DNA of 64,000 nucleotides from Gnetum montanum (lineage: Eukaryota; Streptophyta; Gnetopsida; Gnetales; Gnetaceae): positions 54,420 to 118,419 of the forward strand of contig MNCI01002693.1 in NCBI GenBank assembly GCA_015680685.1. The letters run 5' to 3'. Made by a program: the position numbers and the translations under genes. The notes under the pieces are model-generated. The model ran no database searches. It was not told where the DNA came from and saw only the letters and a list, made by a program, of their open reading frames with translations. Each line of letters begins with the position of its first letter. The first letter of the stretch is position 1. Positions 35,543 through 47,197 of the stretch are shown here, piece by piece.

Positions 35543-37244
35543 TGTACTATCTAAAATCATTGACATAAGGCTGGAGAAAAAAATGAACATTGAAAGACCT
35601 CTAGAGAGATACAGACGACCCTGCCTTCACATGAGGGCAAGCTGGAAAAACGAAGGCAGAGTGCCTTGGAGAGTCTACATGCAGATCAACCAAGGACTTC
35701 CCCGAGTGTACGCTATTTCCTGCACTGGGGTTATCATCACAAAACATAAAACGGAAAAAATAATGTAACGCAGAGTAACGTAATTAAGCATAACGAAACG
35801 TAATGAAATGTAAACGTAAACAGAATGTATGCAAGAACATGCAATGAAATGGAACAATGCAAATAATAATTTGTAATAGGATAATGAATGGAAAATAATG
35901 AACAATGTTGTATTAATCAACAAGATGTGCACCGGTCAAAACGTAGTTGCATTGCAAGTCGAATGTTAAGCTTAGATGCGAGGTGTTTACAGGTGCTGGG
36001 AATCACGTTCGTTTGGGCTCAGGATTACTTGTTTCCTTACTTCCAATTTTTCCCAAGCCCTTTTTTTTATGAACATGGTATTTATCCATTTTTCTAGGCC
36101 TAGGAGTAGGAATGAATGAGATCAATGGTTGCGAGATGCGAGAAAAATGGATCGTGTGATAGGTGTACATGGGCAATTAAGTTCTGGACCAGGTGCACTA
36201 TATCTTACAACGCAAGCTAGCTTACACTCATGGAAGCAGCGTAAGAGCTTAAAAAGCTCACAAATGGTGAAGCTTACAATGAAAATTTACAATGAATTTG
36301 CAATTAAGATTTGACTCTAGCTCACTTTAAAATTCATGGTCTCTTGGATCAACTACTACAAAACGTTGACTCGAGTGGTTGTATGGCTATTTGAAATGTT
36401 TTTTGTTTGATCAAGATTGTCAGCGTGAGTTGATCTTGCTCTGGCATGTCTTCGGCGTGTGTCTGAAATGCTCTAGGCCACTTTTGGTAGCTCACGTTGG
36501 GCTCATGCTGTTAGCATGACCTCAGCGTGAGCTGGGCGTGAGTAAGTTGGAATGGTTCATTTCGCACCAAATCCTGATTTTTGAGACTTGTCTTTCAAGT
36601 GTAACTACTACCTACCCTTGGGGGCAACTTGCATGTTGATTTTGAGCCTATTTGTGCTTGATTTGAGCCATTTTGGTAACTCACACTGGGCTCACGCTAT
36701 TAGCGTGACTCCAACATGACCCCAGCGTGACCTCGGTGTGACCTGGGCGTAAGCAGTGAAAACAATGTATTTTCAAGCCTGAAATCAGGATTCTGAGGGT
36801 TGGGAACCTGGGGTAATCATTAGTGGACCTTTATGGGTCCTTGTACCTTCAAAATTAGGTCATTTTGATGTTGTTTTGGGGTTGTTTTGGGGCACTCACG
36901 TTGGACTCACGCTACTAGCGTGACCTGGGCATGACCTCAGCGTGAGTAACAAGATCTATGCAATTTTGACTTGAAATCCTGGGTTCTAGATGCTGAAACT
37001 TGGAGTAGTCTTCAGTGGGCCCTAAGGGGGCCTTGCCCATTCAAATTAGGACCGTTTTAACCTGATTTGAAAGCTATCAGGGTTGGTCACATTGAGGGCA
37101 AGCTAGCTTGACAGCATGAGTAAGTTGACTTGAGAAAACTAGGTGTGAGTTCCATGCCTTAGTCAAGTTTTGCCTCCTGAATGCCAAAACGGGCTCAAGT
37201 CATTCCTGTTTCAAAGTGTTAAGCTCAAATTTTATGGTGTTTCA
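35543..37244. mobile_element. R7: apparent solo LTR of a different family inside R5 integrase
   Basis: A 1702-base block beginning TGTACTATC and ending GTTTCA is bounded by ACCCC (35538-35542 and 37245-37249) and splits the integrase cleanly. TG...CA ends with a 5-base duplication and no internal ORF of any known domain fit a solo LTR (inference). It shares no sequence with the TGATGA LTRs. The right half holds three to four tandem modules of about 190-230 bases, near 36480, 36665, 36895 and 37085, each with a hairpin such as TCACGCT-ATT-AGCGTGA (36692-36708). The small open frames 35583-35768 and 36129-36314 are not convincing genes. Confidence 0.8.
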
Positions 37245-37249
37245 ACCCC

Positions 37250-37820
37250 CAAGCCAATGGCCAACCAGAGGTAAGCAACTAGGAGATCACAAAAATACTA
37301 ACATAAACCATTCGAAAATGTAGGAAGGATTAGAGTGCAAAGCTTAACAATGCTCTCTGGGCTTATTGTTCAACATGGAAACTTCCTATTGGCTATGCTC
37401 CCTATGAGTTAGTGTACATAAAACTTCCAATGCTCCTGATTCAATTCGAGCTTCATACACTCTCAATAGCCTATGAACTAAATCTTGACCTAAGTCTAGA
37501 ATAGAAAGAAAGATTAATAAACTTAAATGTGTTAGATGAAAATCTATTAGTGGTCCTATCCTTGAATGAGGTGAACAAGGCATTCAGCAAGCAACGTCAT
37601 GACCTTAGAATCAAGAAGTTAAAACTTCAACTAGGAGATAAGGTCCTCTCCTGGAACCCCACACATGTACCTCAAAAGGAAAAATTCCAAACATTGTGAA
37701 AGGGACCTTATATAATTGATCAAAATTTTCCCTCTAGGCCATGTTGATCTACAAGCTTGAATGCCCAAATAGAAAGTAGTTGGTCAACATCCAATAAGTA
37801 AAGCCTTTCCCAGAACCAAG
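37250..37820 (+). pseudogene. R5 integrase, C-terminal half
   Basis: Resumes right after R7 with the glutamate region (ANGQPEVSN), then ALWAYCSTWKLPIGYAP near 37355-37400, QLGDKVLSWNPTHVP near 37630-37670 and the end near KPFPEP at 37800. It matches R1 1945-2515. No chromodomain. Confidence 0.85.
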
Positions 37821-39480
37821 ATAGGCTAGTGCAACTATTTCCTCAATAGATGAACAACCACGTTCTATTTTTTAGATCTCCTCCTTCCAACTCAGTTGTG
37901 GGGATATGGCCATCCATGCTGACAATCAATATGGCCTCTCAGTTTTTCTACTTTTTGTTTGTCACATTTTTTATTTTTAAAATTTTTTTATTTTAGAAAT
38001 TCTTGATTTTTCAAATTCTTTTAATTTTACACCATCTTTAGTACCTTTGAACTTTCTTGATTATTTTACACTTTCTTATATATTTTTCTTTTTTTTATTT
38101 AGGTGTGAGATTTTCTCATTTTCGCTAATAAAAATTACTTTATTGTTATAGGACACAATGCCATTGTTGTTGTTTACTAATGATGGTTTGTGCTTAATGT
38201 GTGATTGTCAATGTCTAGATTTTATTTTTGAATTTTGATGTCTCATGACTTTGACATGGCTTATTTTTCATGGAATAGGTAGTGAGTCCATGTCATCCAC
38301 CCATCTATTGACATCTATGAGTTTCCTTGTTCTAGGAACTTTAGGTCCCTTCCATTAAAGAAACTTTTAATCAATTGGTGACCTTGGTAGTTCCAAAATT
38401 AGGAAGGACTCAAAGGTTTGTAAAGGGTGTGACTTTAGGGGGACTTAATACTTTTTGTACTCTTCTACTTGCTTGAGTGCTTGAGTGTGTTTCATGGACT
38501 TCTTACCATTCCATACCACCCACTAATAGGAAGTCAAATAACATCGTTGCATGGTGTGGTTCCCATCTAAAAAAATGATGGGAATTCAAAGGACACCTCT
38601 TCGACACAAATAAGTCCTTGCATGGTGTGGTTTCCATTTTAAAAAAACAATGGAAATTCAAAGCACATCCCTTGGATAAATAAATGAGCTACAAGCACTC
38701 GTTATGGGACTTGAAAAACATGCACCTATGCCTAAATGTCTCCTCTAACTAAGGCCCTCTCTCTCAATTTCTACTTCTCTTTTCTTCTCTTTCTGGAATG
38801 GTTGTTGTTTTGTGGAAGCACTCTTGTGTCTCGAGTGGGTGGATTAGTCTTGGAGTGGTGATGCAAAGTCATTGAAAGTGGGTAGTTTTGGTTTGGACTA
38901 AGGATTGATCTTCTTAGGTCATTTTAAGCACAAATTTGACAAGGGACTTCTTATGACCTTAATTTGGAACTCCATTCCACCTTTTCTATCATCCATCCAT
39001 GCCGCCATAACTCACCTTGGTACCAAGTTCTATGTTATGCTCTATGTCTTAGTCTGATGTGTTAGGATTATTGAGTAGATTCTTTCTAGTTGGTCCTTAA
39101 GTTTTCATGATCATTAATTGACTATGGGGCCCACAAACTCTTCCATTGAGATTATGTAAGTTGCAAAAAGGACATGAGCTTGCTATGGGGAGGACCCAAT
39201 TGCATAGCTCTTAGTTTGGTTAGTTAAAGTTCCTTACCTTTAACATTGCTACAATTTTATCTTTTTCATATTCCATTGAGTATTCCACTTAGTTCTCCTT
39301 AATCTTTCATTTCATTCATCCACTAAATCAATTTTTCTCCATTTTTCCAAATTTATGAGCTTCAACACCCTCTTCTCATGTTTTCATACTATTCTTGGTC
39401 TTTTAAGCTTTCATTTGATCCTAATTTCATCCAAAAATTCCTTGTATTTTAAAAGTTTGACCAAAGTCAACAGTGGTCAA
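37821..39480 (+). other. R5 post-integrase spacer
   Basis: Non-coding. Begins with CAGTTGTGGGGAT (37893-37905), the internal polypurine-like tract. A 71-base tandem duplication (TTGCATGGTGTGG starts at 38547 and 38618) includes the conserved GAATTCAAAG word, followed by ACAAGCACTCGTTATGG and CTCTAACTAAGGCCCT (38690-38760), the block shared with R1, R3, R8 and R10. No ORF is supported. Confidence 0.7.
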
Positions 39481-39485
39481 TAGTT

Positions 39486-39540
39486 GCATCGATGAGGTCT
39501 CATCGATGCAGTGCATACACACTATATATACCACCTAGCA
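39486..39540 (+). promoter_or_regulatory. Internal promoter-like block of R5 with palindrome and TATA box
   Basis: A perfect inverted repeat with 11-base arms GCATCGATGAG and CTCATCGATGC around GT (39486-39509) is followed 23 bases later by TATATATA (39533-39540), 448 bases before the extra ORF ATG. The word CATCGATGAGG is the same as in the U3 of R5's own LTRs. Promoter activity is inference, but the layout equals that of R3. Confidence 0.6.
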
Positions 39541-39713
39541 CTTAGGAATTTTTTAATCATTTTTTCATAACACACGGAGAGTTTTTGCAATTTTTCAAAG
39601 CCTAAAACCTTCTAGAGCTCATAACTTCCTAACCGTTTGTTCAAATCACTCCATTTTTTGACTTTGCACTTACCAAAGATAAGATCTTTATTGTAGGGGC
39701 TTTAAACCTTAAG

Positions 39714-39987
39714 GTTTCTGATGAAAATTTTTGAAAATGTTTCTAACTCCCCAAAGGGTTATTACCCTTAATAACATTGAAACATTAATTTTTTCAAAGA
39801 TTAACCCTTCCAACAACCTTCGGGATTGTTTATTAATGATAATACATAAATAAATAATAATTGAAGTAATTAAATTAGCCATAACCATAACTTAGCCAAA
39901 GTGTAACTATCCTTAAGAAATACAGGTATCCCAATTTCTTTAAGGTTACACAATGATTGCTAATCCATGGTCTCATTTTGATTACAG
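39714..39987 (+). other. Predicted 5'UTR intron before the R5 extra ORF
   Basis: Donor AAG|GTTTCT (GT at 39714-39715) and acceptor TTGATTACAG ending at 39987 enclose 274 bases; ATG follows at once. Branch candidate GCTAAT has its A 24 bases before the acceptor. The donor is weaker than that of R3 (GTATGC). Confidence 0.5.
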
Positions 39988-42842
39988 ATGGCACCAAAAT
40001 AGAAATGACCATAGGAAGGAGAACCCTTGCAACCATGAGAGAAGTGACCCATAGTTGGAAGGGGCCAACAAGAATAGAGACAAGAAGTACTAGAAGCAAC
40101 CCATGCAACAAGACCTCTTTGTGAGGAGCCCAAAGTGAAATTTTTTCAATAGATTATAGAAGAAGAAGTGTCAATAGAAAAATCCCAAAGAGGAGAAGTG
40201 CCTAGACCTACACCAAGGCTTGAGGTCACTTTGACTCAAGCCTGCCTTAATATCATCAAGTCCCAAGAAACTCAATGATCCATTCTTCAAGAGATCAACT
40301 TTGGACAATTTTTGAAGAAAGCTCCAGAGGATGTCAAGAAACAACTACAAGCCTCTCCCATGTGGTTGGTAATCACATCTAGTGGGGAATGGTACATGGA
40401 AGAGACATATCTCTTCTGGATGTGCTAAAGTTTGGGGTCCATTATCAAAATTAAGGACATTTAAGTGTCCTACTTAATACAAATTATCACACAGGCACTT
40501 GGGTTGCCTGATATTGGAACACAGCTTGTAGAACTATTTATAAAAGGTGATCTTGAGCCAAGAGGGAGTGGACCTAGTGATGCTACAAGGTTGACTGTAA
40601 GGAGTATGGTGCACTCACACTGATAGAGTGAATTCACTTGAAGATTATAGCTTATCACCTCAATCCAATGGTGAGGCCAAGAAAGGTGACTACCTTCTCT
40701 GCCCAAGCATGCATCGCTCTAAGTGGGAAATTTCCCATCAATCTTCCATAGCTAATCTACTTAGAGATTGAGAAGCACTTTAAGGAAAATGAACATGGAA
40801 GGATGACCCTACCCTTTCCATGGCTCATCAAGAAACTTTGCAAAAGGATAGGCATCGTTTGCTATTCCAATGATACCTTAAGGCATGCTCCTTTGGCCTC
40901 ATGGTTAGATATCATGAAAGATAAAATGACAGTGACAACCCAAGAAGAGGAGTAGCTACCACCACCACCCACTTAGGAAATAGCACTGGAGGCCCTTGTA
41001 ACCATTGAGCGTCTAAGAAAAATCCAAGAATAGCTCTTGAGTGAACAAGAGTAATGAGTAGGAACAAGGGGGACAAATCCATCTGTGTATCAACCAATGA
41101 TGAGTCACCTTAATGAGGTGGGCCAAACAATTAGCTAGATGGAGAGGGGTGATCCAATCTTCTCTACCCAATGAATGCAACTACATGTAAGGTAGAATCC
41201 CAATGCTCACAAGGTAACAGTGTCATTATCGCAACATCATTTATTCCCAGAAATCTCTAGGAATGCTGCCACCTTCTTAGTGTGGTTGGAGGAAGACAAA
41301 GGGGTAACTATCTTGGTGATGCAACACCAAAAGCAAGAAGTAATAGCTGAAGTGGTGGCTGATTGTGTAGTTGAAGCATTGAATGCACTCATGATGTCTG
41401 TACTAGAGGTATCTGCACTCTGAGATGTGTAGAGGTCTACAGGCATAATCAGTAGAAAGCTAGATGTAGCCCAGCATGAAAAGTTGCTGGAACGATTGGT
41501 GGGAATTGGACAACCGACTCTAGACATTTTTGATCTTCTACAAAACATCACTGCCACCCAGTCAAAGCTACTTAATGTAAGGGGGAAATGCATTATCCTA
41601 GAAGGGAAACTTGAAATGGCCCAAGAAAGAGACCAATGCTTGGTTGTGGAGGCTGTCAAACTTCATGCCTGACTTGTGGATTTTGAGATCCTTGGCTGAG
41701 TAGTAACAAGAGATGAAGCTTTCAAATAGCTTCAAGAAAGATTCTAGAAGGTTGAGGAGGAGGTAGTAACGACCATCTTCAAATAGTCCATAGCTGAATC
41801 TAAAATGTATTCAATTTAGAAGGACTTGAACAAGATGTGCTAGGAGAATGAAGCCTTGATCACACAAAATTATTTCCTACAAAATATTGACACTCAAAAG
41901 GATCAAATGTAGGAATTCATTCATCAATAGCAAGAGCAGCTTGCTAGGGTGAACATTAAAGTAAGGAGATTGGTCATAGAGAACCAAAATTTGTCAATGG
42001 AGGAAGTGTGTGCCTTGTGCCAAAAGTCTACCATTGAAATTACTGCCTAGAAGAATGAGACCCTTAAATTTGAGAAAGTGAAGAAACACTACAAGGATCA
42101 AGTTGGCCTGTAGAAAGAAGTTAATGAGAAACACATCCAGATGGCAAAGGCAAAGATGAATGAAGCCCTGCAGCAACTCCAACAAGGAAGAGAAATGTGG
42201 CAACCCATCGTTGATGGGATCAATGCTTACAAAAAAGTGGAGATCCACTTGAAGGATTTGAAAATCGAGAAAATGATAGAGTATATGGATTTGGCCAATC
42301 TCTAATATGCAAACTTAGTAATGTTGACTACCAAACAACTGTGGTTAGAATTAGAACAACAAGTGGCTAGCTCATATCTATTATACAAGATAGATTTCAA
42401 GCACCACAAGGATGTCGAGAAGAAGCTTAAGACTACAAAGGCTAAGCTCAAAATTCTTTGAGCATGGTTTAGAAACCAACGATCAATCACTAAGAACCTA
42501 GCTAGATGGATGAATGACTACCAAGAGCTGAAAGACATAGTCAAGGCATTTGACATTGAACATAACTAGCTCACTACCTAGTTCATCAACACTAAGGAGC
42601 TATTTCTAATAATCCTATGTCCCTGGGATGTGCCTATTCCAACCCACATTGGCGAAGCTACATGGACGGTGCATGATCCTAGAAGCGAGGAGTAGAAAAT
42701 GAAAGCATTGTTGGATGTTTTTTGTCATCCACTTGAAGTTGTAGTAGTAGCAGGATAGCTGTAGCCACCTCAACCACCCATGCATGAAGTCAGTGAAAGT
42801 TCCTCAAAGCCTTAGGAACCACCATCACCTGGGACCATATGA
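39988..42842 (+). pseudogene. R5 extra ORF (aORF), coiled-coil protein of about 950 residues
   Basis: Starts MAPK at 39988 and ends at the TGA 42840-42842 that R3 also uses (PGT-stop context). It is 2855 bases, so close to the 2859 of R3; the frame shifts at least once before 41220. Conserved parts: SPMWLVITSSGEWY (40350), LGLPDIGTQLVE (40500), FLVWLEEDKGVTILVMQHQ (41275), LVGIGQPTLDIFDLLQNITATQSKLL (spread over 41497-41574), long coiled coil to about 42540, and PWDVPIPTHIGEATWT (42620-42670). No transmembrane segment is visible. Not recognised as a known enzyme; a nucleic-acid-binding or assembly role would be guesswork. Confidence 0.8.
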
Positions 42843-43089
42843 TCTTCTCTAACAAGCTTCACACCATTAAGGAATGTGCTGTCTAGTTTTGAAGAGTTAT
42901 GTCATGGTGTTCAATTTTGTGTCCTAAACACCACCATTTTTTGTAATGTGTTGATCTGTACACCCTGGCATTCTATTTTTTGTCAACGTAGTTAGTTTGT
43001 TTTATTTGAATAAAGTTAGTCAATAATCCCATACCATTCCAATTTTGTAAAAGAACTTAAGGACAAGTTTTCATTTAGTCGTGGTAGTA
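42843..43089 (+). other. R5 3' untranslated tail and polypurine tract
   Basis: Includes AACACCACCATTTTTT (about 42928), also present after the R3 extra ORF, and ends in the polypurine tract AGTCGTGGTAGTA (43077-43089), one of the weaker copies, next to the LTR. Confidence 0.7.
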
Positions 43090-44027
43090 TGATGAGTCAT
43101 GTTTGATTGGTTGCATCGATAAGGCCTTGTCGATGTGGCCTCATTGACTAGGCCTCATCAATGAGGCCTAGTTGATGCATCTTACCATGCATCGATGAGG
43201 CCCCATCAACGTAGTGTTTTTTTTTTTGATATAAATATGCAACGTGCAGCTACATTTATGGTAATTAGAGATTGTAGTTGTAGCGAAGCTTTTATAGTTT
43301 TTCCATTTGAAAGTTAGAAATTTTCCCCAAGTGCCTACAATAGGATTCATTGAGTGTACAGATATTTATTTGAGTATTGTTGTACCTGAGCACGATAGTC
43401 TGTGTGATAATAAAGATGAGCTTTTTGATAAACCTTATAGCACTTTAAATAGATTAGCTATTTTAATTATGCATTCAATGTTTTTAATTATTTATTAAAT
43501 TTTTTCCATTAGTTATTAAATATTTTTCAATTATTACATTAATCAAGCAATTAAGCCAGATAGATTACATACATAAGTACGACTACTTCGAACATAACAC
43601 ATATTCACTTGGTAATACTAGTAGCATTATTGCTTGGTTCACCCAGTAGCATAGCACTTGGTCACCCAGCAGTGGATATGTGGGTTTAGGATGTGTATGG
43701 AAAGTGAGATTGGATGATTATGTTATGATTAATTAAATGCTAGTTAATTAGCTAATTTAGATTAGTTAATCAAATTCATTTTATCTACATTTTGAGCACT
43801 AAACTTTAAAACATAAAATGATAAGAATTAGATGCCTTAGTTACACTTAACCATACCAATGTACATCACAAGTGTAATTGGGAAGACAATGATTGACTTT
43901 AAGGCTAGATTCACTTCCTAAAGGACTAGTGTACCAAAAACGATAAAGTCCACAAAATTTAACTAGATTATGCATGAATGCTTTGTGATTTGTATGGTTG
44001 AGTGTAGGGGTGCCTTGTTGCTCATCA
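43090..44027 (+). repeat. R5 3' LTR
   Basis: Starts TGATGAGTCATGTTTG and ends TTGTTGCTCATCA. U3 words CATCGATAAGGCC and ATGCATCGATGAGGCC. Followed by ATAAT (44028-44032), then copia gag. It differs from the 5' LTR by scattered changes, mostly transitions. Confidence 0.92.
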
Positions 44028-44254
44028 ATAATCATGATTCTTATCATGGTAATTTTCTTCTTATCTGTATCATATTCTAAAGTTTGATCATCTATTGAAC
44101 ATTCAAAATCATTTGATTCTTGGAAGCTTAAGGTATCAATGCTATCTACTTTGTAATATTCAAACAATCCTTTAATTAAAATTTTCAACATTATGAAATC
44201 TTGAATTCCATCAAGGCTCATAAGGTATTTAGGTGTTTTCTTCTTAAGAGCCAT
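44028..44254 (-). pseudogene. R4 copia gag, N-terminal part
   Basis: ATG at 44254; MALKKKTPKYLMSLDGIQDF then CSIDDQTLEYDT, a gag N-terminus on the minus strand. The R5 insertion stops it at 44028; the reading continues at 24328. Residues read across 44027 belong to the R5 LTR. Confidence 0.85.
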
Positions 44255-44285
44255 CTTTGTTTAAAAATTTTCTCTAAGACCAAAT

Positions 44286-44836
44286 TGTTGGAGTGGTGAC
44301 AACAGAAGCTTTACAAGATTGGTTCAATTTTTGTGGAAATATTAATTTCTAGCAAGGATATAGATTTAATAAAATTGAACAAGTAAGAATTTTAGAATTA
44401 TAATTGAATTTAGAATATAGTTGTATTTTAGAAATAATGGTTTTGTACTTCAATGTGCTATTTGTGCTTTATGTGCTAACTATGTTTCAATGTAAAATAG
44501 AAAATTTGCAATATGTAAAATATAAAATTTGCAACTTAATAGAATATCAAATTAATAGCCCTATAATGATGATTTAGGATCACATTCTATATATGTGACA
44601 TAGGAAGCCTTTTCCCATAAAATGGGGTTAAAAAGGGGAAATTCTAATAGTTTTATTTTGGGCCTTTCTACATGATGACCACTATTAAAAATATTTTTAA
44701 TTTAAAAATAAAACATAAAAATTATAAGGTTTTGATCCTATTTACAAAAAATAACAAATTCTTAATTAATGTTTCCATGGTACATATGACCTTAGTACTT
44801 TATTAAATACTTAGACCTTAATTTGTTTGGGTGACA
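44286..44836 (-). repeat. R4 copia 5' LTR and primer site
   Basis: On the minus strand the LTR ends ...CACTCCAACA at 44286, followed by TGGTCTTAGAG (44283-44273), 9 of 11 bases like the initiator tRNA-Met primer site TGGTATCAGAG of copia elements. It is homologous to 19555-20158. The distal boundary near 44836 is an estimate. Confidence 0.75.
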
Positions 44837-47197
44837 TATACAAAATTACTATTTATTTTTTATTTTTGTTGGATTTTTTATTAGTTTAACTTATATATAT
44901 ATAAAATTAATGAATGAGCATTGCAAAGTCTAGCATTAGTTTAGAATAATACTAGGAAATTAATGTGATGTGGATCCATGATTTATTTTGATGTTTAGTT
45001 AGAATTTTGAAATTATTAAATATTTATGTAATTAAAATATGTCAAAATTCAAAGTTGTGGGATTGCAGTCAAATTTGGTGGACTAAATTAGCTTTACACC
45101 AAGAGTATAGATCTACAACTAGTTTTGTAATTCAATCCTTAGATGTTGAGATTTTAATGTTAAATAATTAAAAAGTACCTGATGGAACCATATTTTCCTT
45201 AATTCAATCAAAATATTAATTAGCATGGTAGTTATGACATGTTTGTACTCATCATGATGGCTTAGCATGTGTAACATGTTGAATGGACAAAAAGTTTAGT
45301 ATCAATGATTTTTACTAGATAAATTATAGGAAATGTGAAAAATAGATAAAAGGCCAAAAATAAATTAGAAACCCTCATAGCGTATAAACTAAAAGGTGGC
45401 TTAAAACAAAAGAAAAACATGGGCCCATAAGAAAAGTTACTATGGAATGGTGATGTATGCTCTATAACATGCTTATGATGACATCTATTTTATTTATATG
45501 TAAATTTTCCACTTTATATTAATGGCTAGAGAAAGGGACAAAGGACTCAGTTAACAAGGGCCATGTGACTTTCTTGAATCTCGCATGTCCACTTCTTTAT
45601 GAGAGCTTCCTTGTCCAAGTTAAGTAGTAATTATTTTATGAATAAAAAAAGATTATTCAAGAATGGATTGGTTACTCTTTGTCCATTATGTAAACTTTTG
45701 TGCACAAGTCTCTACCCAAGCCCTAGGATCTCCTCCATCCTATAAATAGAGGGAGGGGTGCTTGCTCTCATTTGCACTTCAGCCAAGAAAGGGGAGACTA
45801 TGCTAATTGGAGGGGTGAAAAGTTAAGGAGAGGAGATGAAGAGTGCTTGTTCCTTGCTTATTCTCAGCCATCTCTTGGGTTGTCTTGAGTGTTCTTGTGG
45901 GCTCTTGGAAGGTTGACTTTCTTACTACTATTGAAGGCCTTTGTGAATGATTTTTAGGGGCTATTTTCTCTAATTTTGTGTGAGGATTTTAGCAGCACAT
46001 TGGACTTGTAATTTGAAGCTAATTTCTTGAGGCTATTGGTTGGACAACAATCGAACTTTGAGGTGTCTTATCCCTTCCTAAATTGGTCAAGTTTAACTTT
46101 ATATGTGTGTATTTCAAGCTGTTATTGTACAAACGTTTTTAGTAGGTGTTTGAAGTTGTATTGGCTTGGATGAATGAGTATTATTTCATAAGGGCATGTG
46201 GGGTCTCTTGTAAGTTATGAGTTATGGATGAAGTCTCTCATGTGTCTTGGATCTAATTTTGGTATGCATGTATTGGTCTTGTGAGTTAGCATTTTCTTGT
46301 GTTATGTGCACTTGGTAGTTCATGTTTTTGGGATCATTTTTATTTTATAAAAGAAATTTCCCTCATCATTATATCTATGGCTAGTGATCTCTTATGTGGG
46401 CTACAATGGCTTAGTTCTTAGAGGTGCCTAATGGTGTTAGCCCCTACCATTTTATCCAACCCTGGTATTCTTCTTGTGTGGGCTACAAGATGTTGTAGGA
46501 TTAGAGAGACTTGGTGTATTATAGCTAGAGGGCTAAAGGGTCCATTAAGTACTCATTTTAAAATTTAAAATAAAGCTATACATATTAAGGATTTTTGATG
46601 TTTTTTGTTAAGTGCACATGGTTTATTTTATTGATCATTTTGGGGTTAGTTTTGAGGAATTTTTAAGAGAGTTGTCTTATCCCAAATCATTGTTAAATAG
46701 TCATTTGTTCAAGCCTACATTTCTCTCAATGTGAAAACATTAGAGGCTAGAAAATTTATTAATGAAGATGTCAAAGTTTAAAACCATGTTAATCAATTAT
46801 GGTGTTCAAAGTTAGTGTATATTAGATTTTATCATTGCTTTTCCTTTTTATATTGCACATGAGCACATGATATTTTATTTGTTGTCTACTCCATAAAATA
46901 AGAATTTTTGATTATTTAACAATGCTAGTATAGAGACTACCATTCTTTTTTTTCTTTAATTATTGTCTAGCATTTAGTATTTTTTTTTGAATTCTTAGAT
47001 AATGGTAAAAATGAAAATGAAAACCATCACACATAAAATCTAACTTTGTTTCTCTCTCTTTTATTTTAATGGAATTTAGGAACTATCCACCGTCTATTTT
47101 TTACCTAAAAATTAAAAAAAGGAGTGTTATTATTATTATTATTTTTTATGATTGGCAAATTATTTCCCAAAATTCTAACTCCCAAAAGATTCATCCC
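44837..47197. other. Unassigned DNA with a promoter-like segment
   Basis: No ORF with a family signal. A TATA box TATAAATAGAGGG (from 45741) in a GC-richer setting, followed by a pyrimidine-rich leader, looks like the promoter and leader of a plant gene or an unrelated LTR. A word GTGGGCTACAA occurs at 46397 and 46477. T- and AT-rich runs occupy 46860-47190. I could not find LTR ends or a target duplication, so the nature is open. Confidence 0.4.

Larger units (their letters stand above)
24329..44027 (+). mobile_element. R5: full-structure Ty3/gypsy retrotransposon inserted in R4
   Basis: LTRs at 24329-25250 and 43090-44027 flank gag, protease, RT, RNase H, integrase, spacer, internal promoter-like block and the extra ORF. 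The 5-base duplication ATAAT sits at 24324-24328 and 44028-44032; joining the outer flanks restores the copia gag reading frame, which proves the order of events. R6 (25651-30244) is inserted in its gag and R7 (35543-37244) in its integrase. Without these it would be about 13.4 kb. It is the only element here with all domains, but all ORFs carry stops. Confidence 0.94.

Noticed and set aside
36480-37110. CRISPR-like array in R7
   Set aside because: Modules are about 200 bases, diverged, without short identical repeats and unique spacers, in a plant genome.
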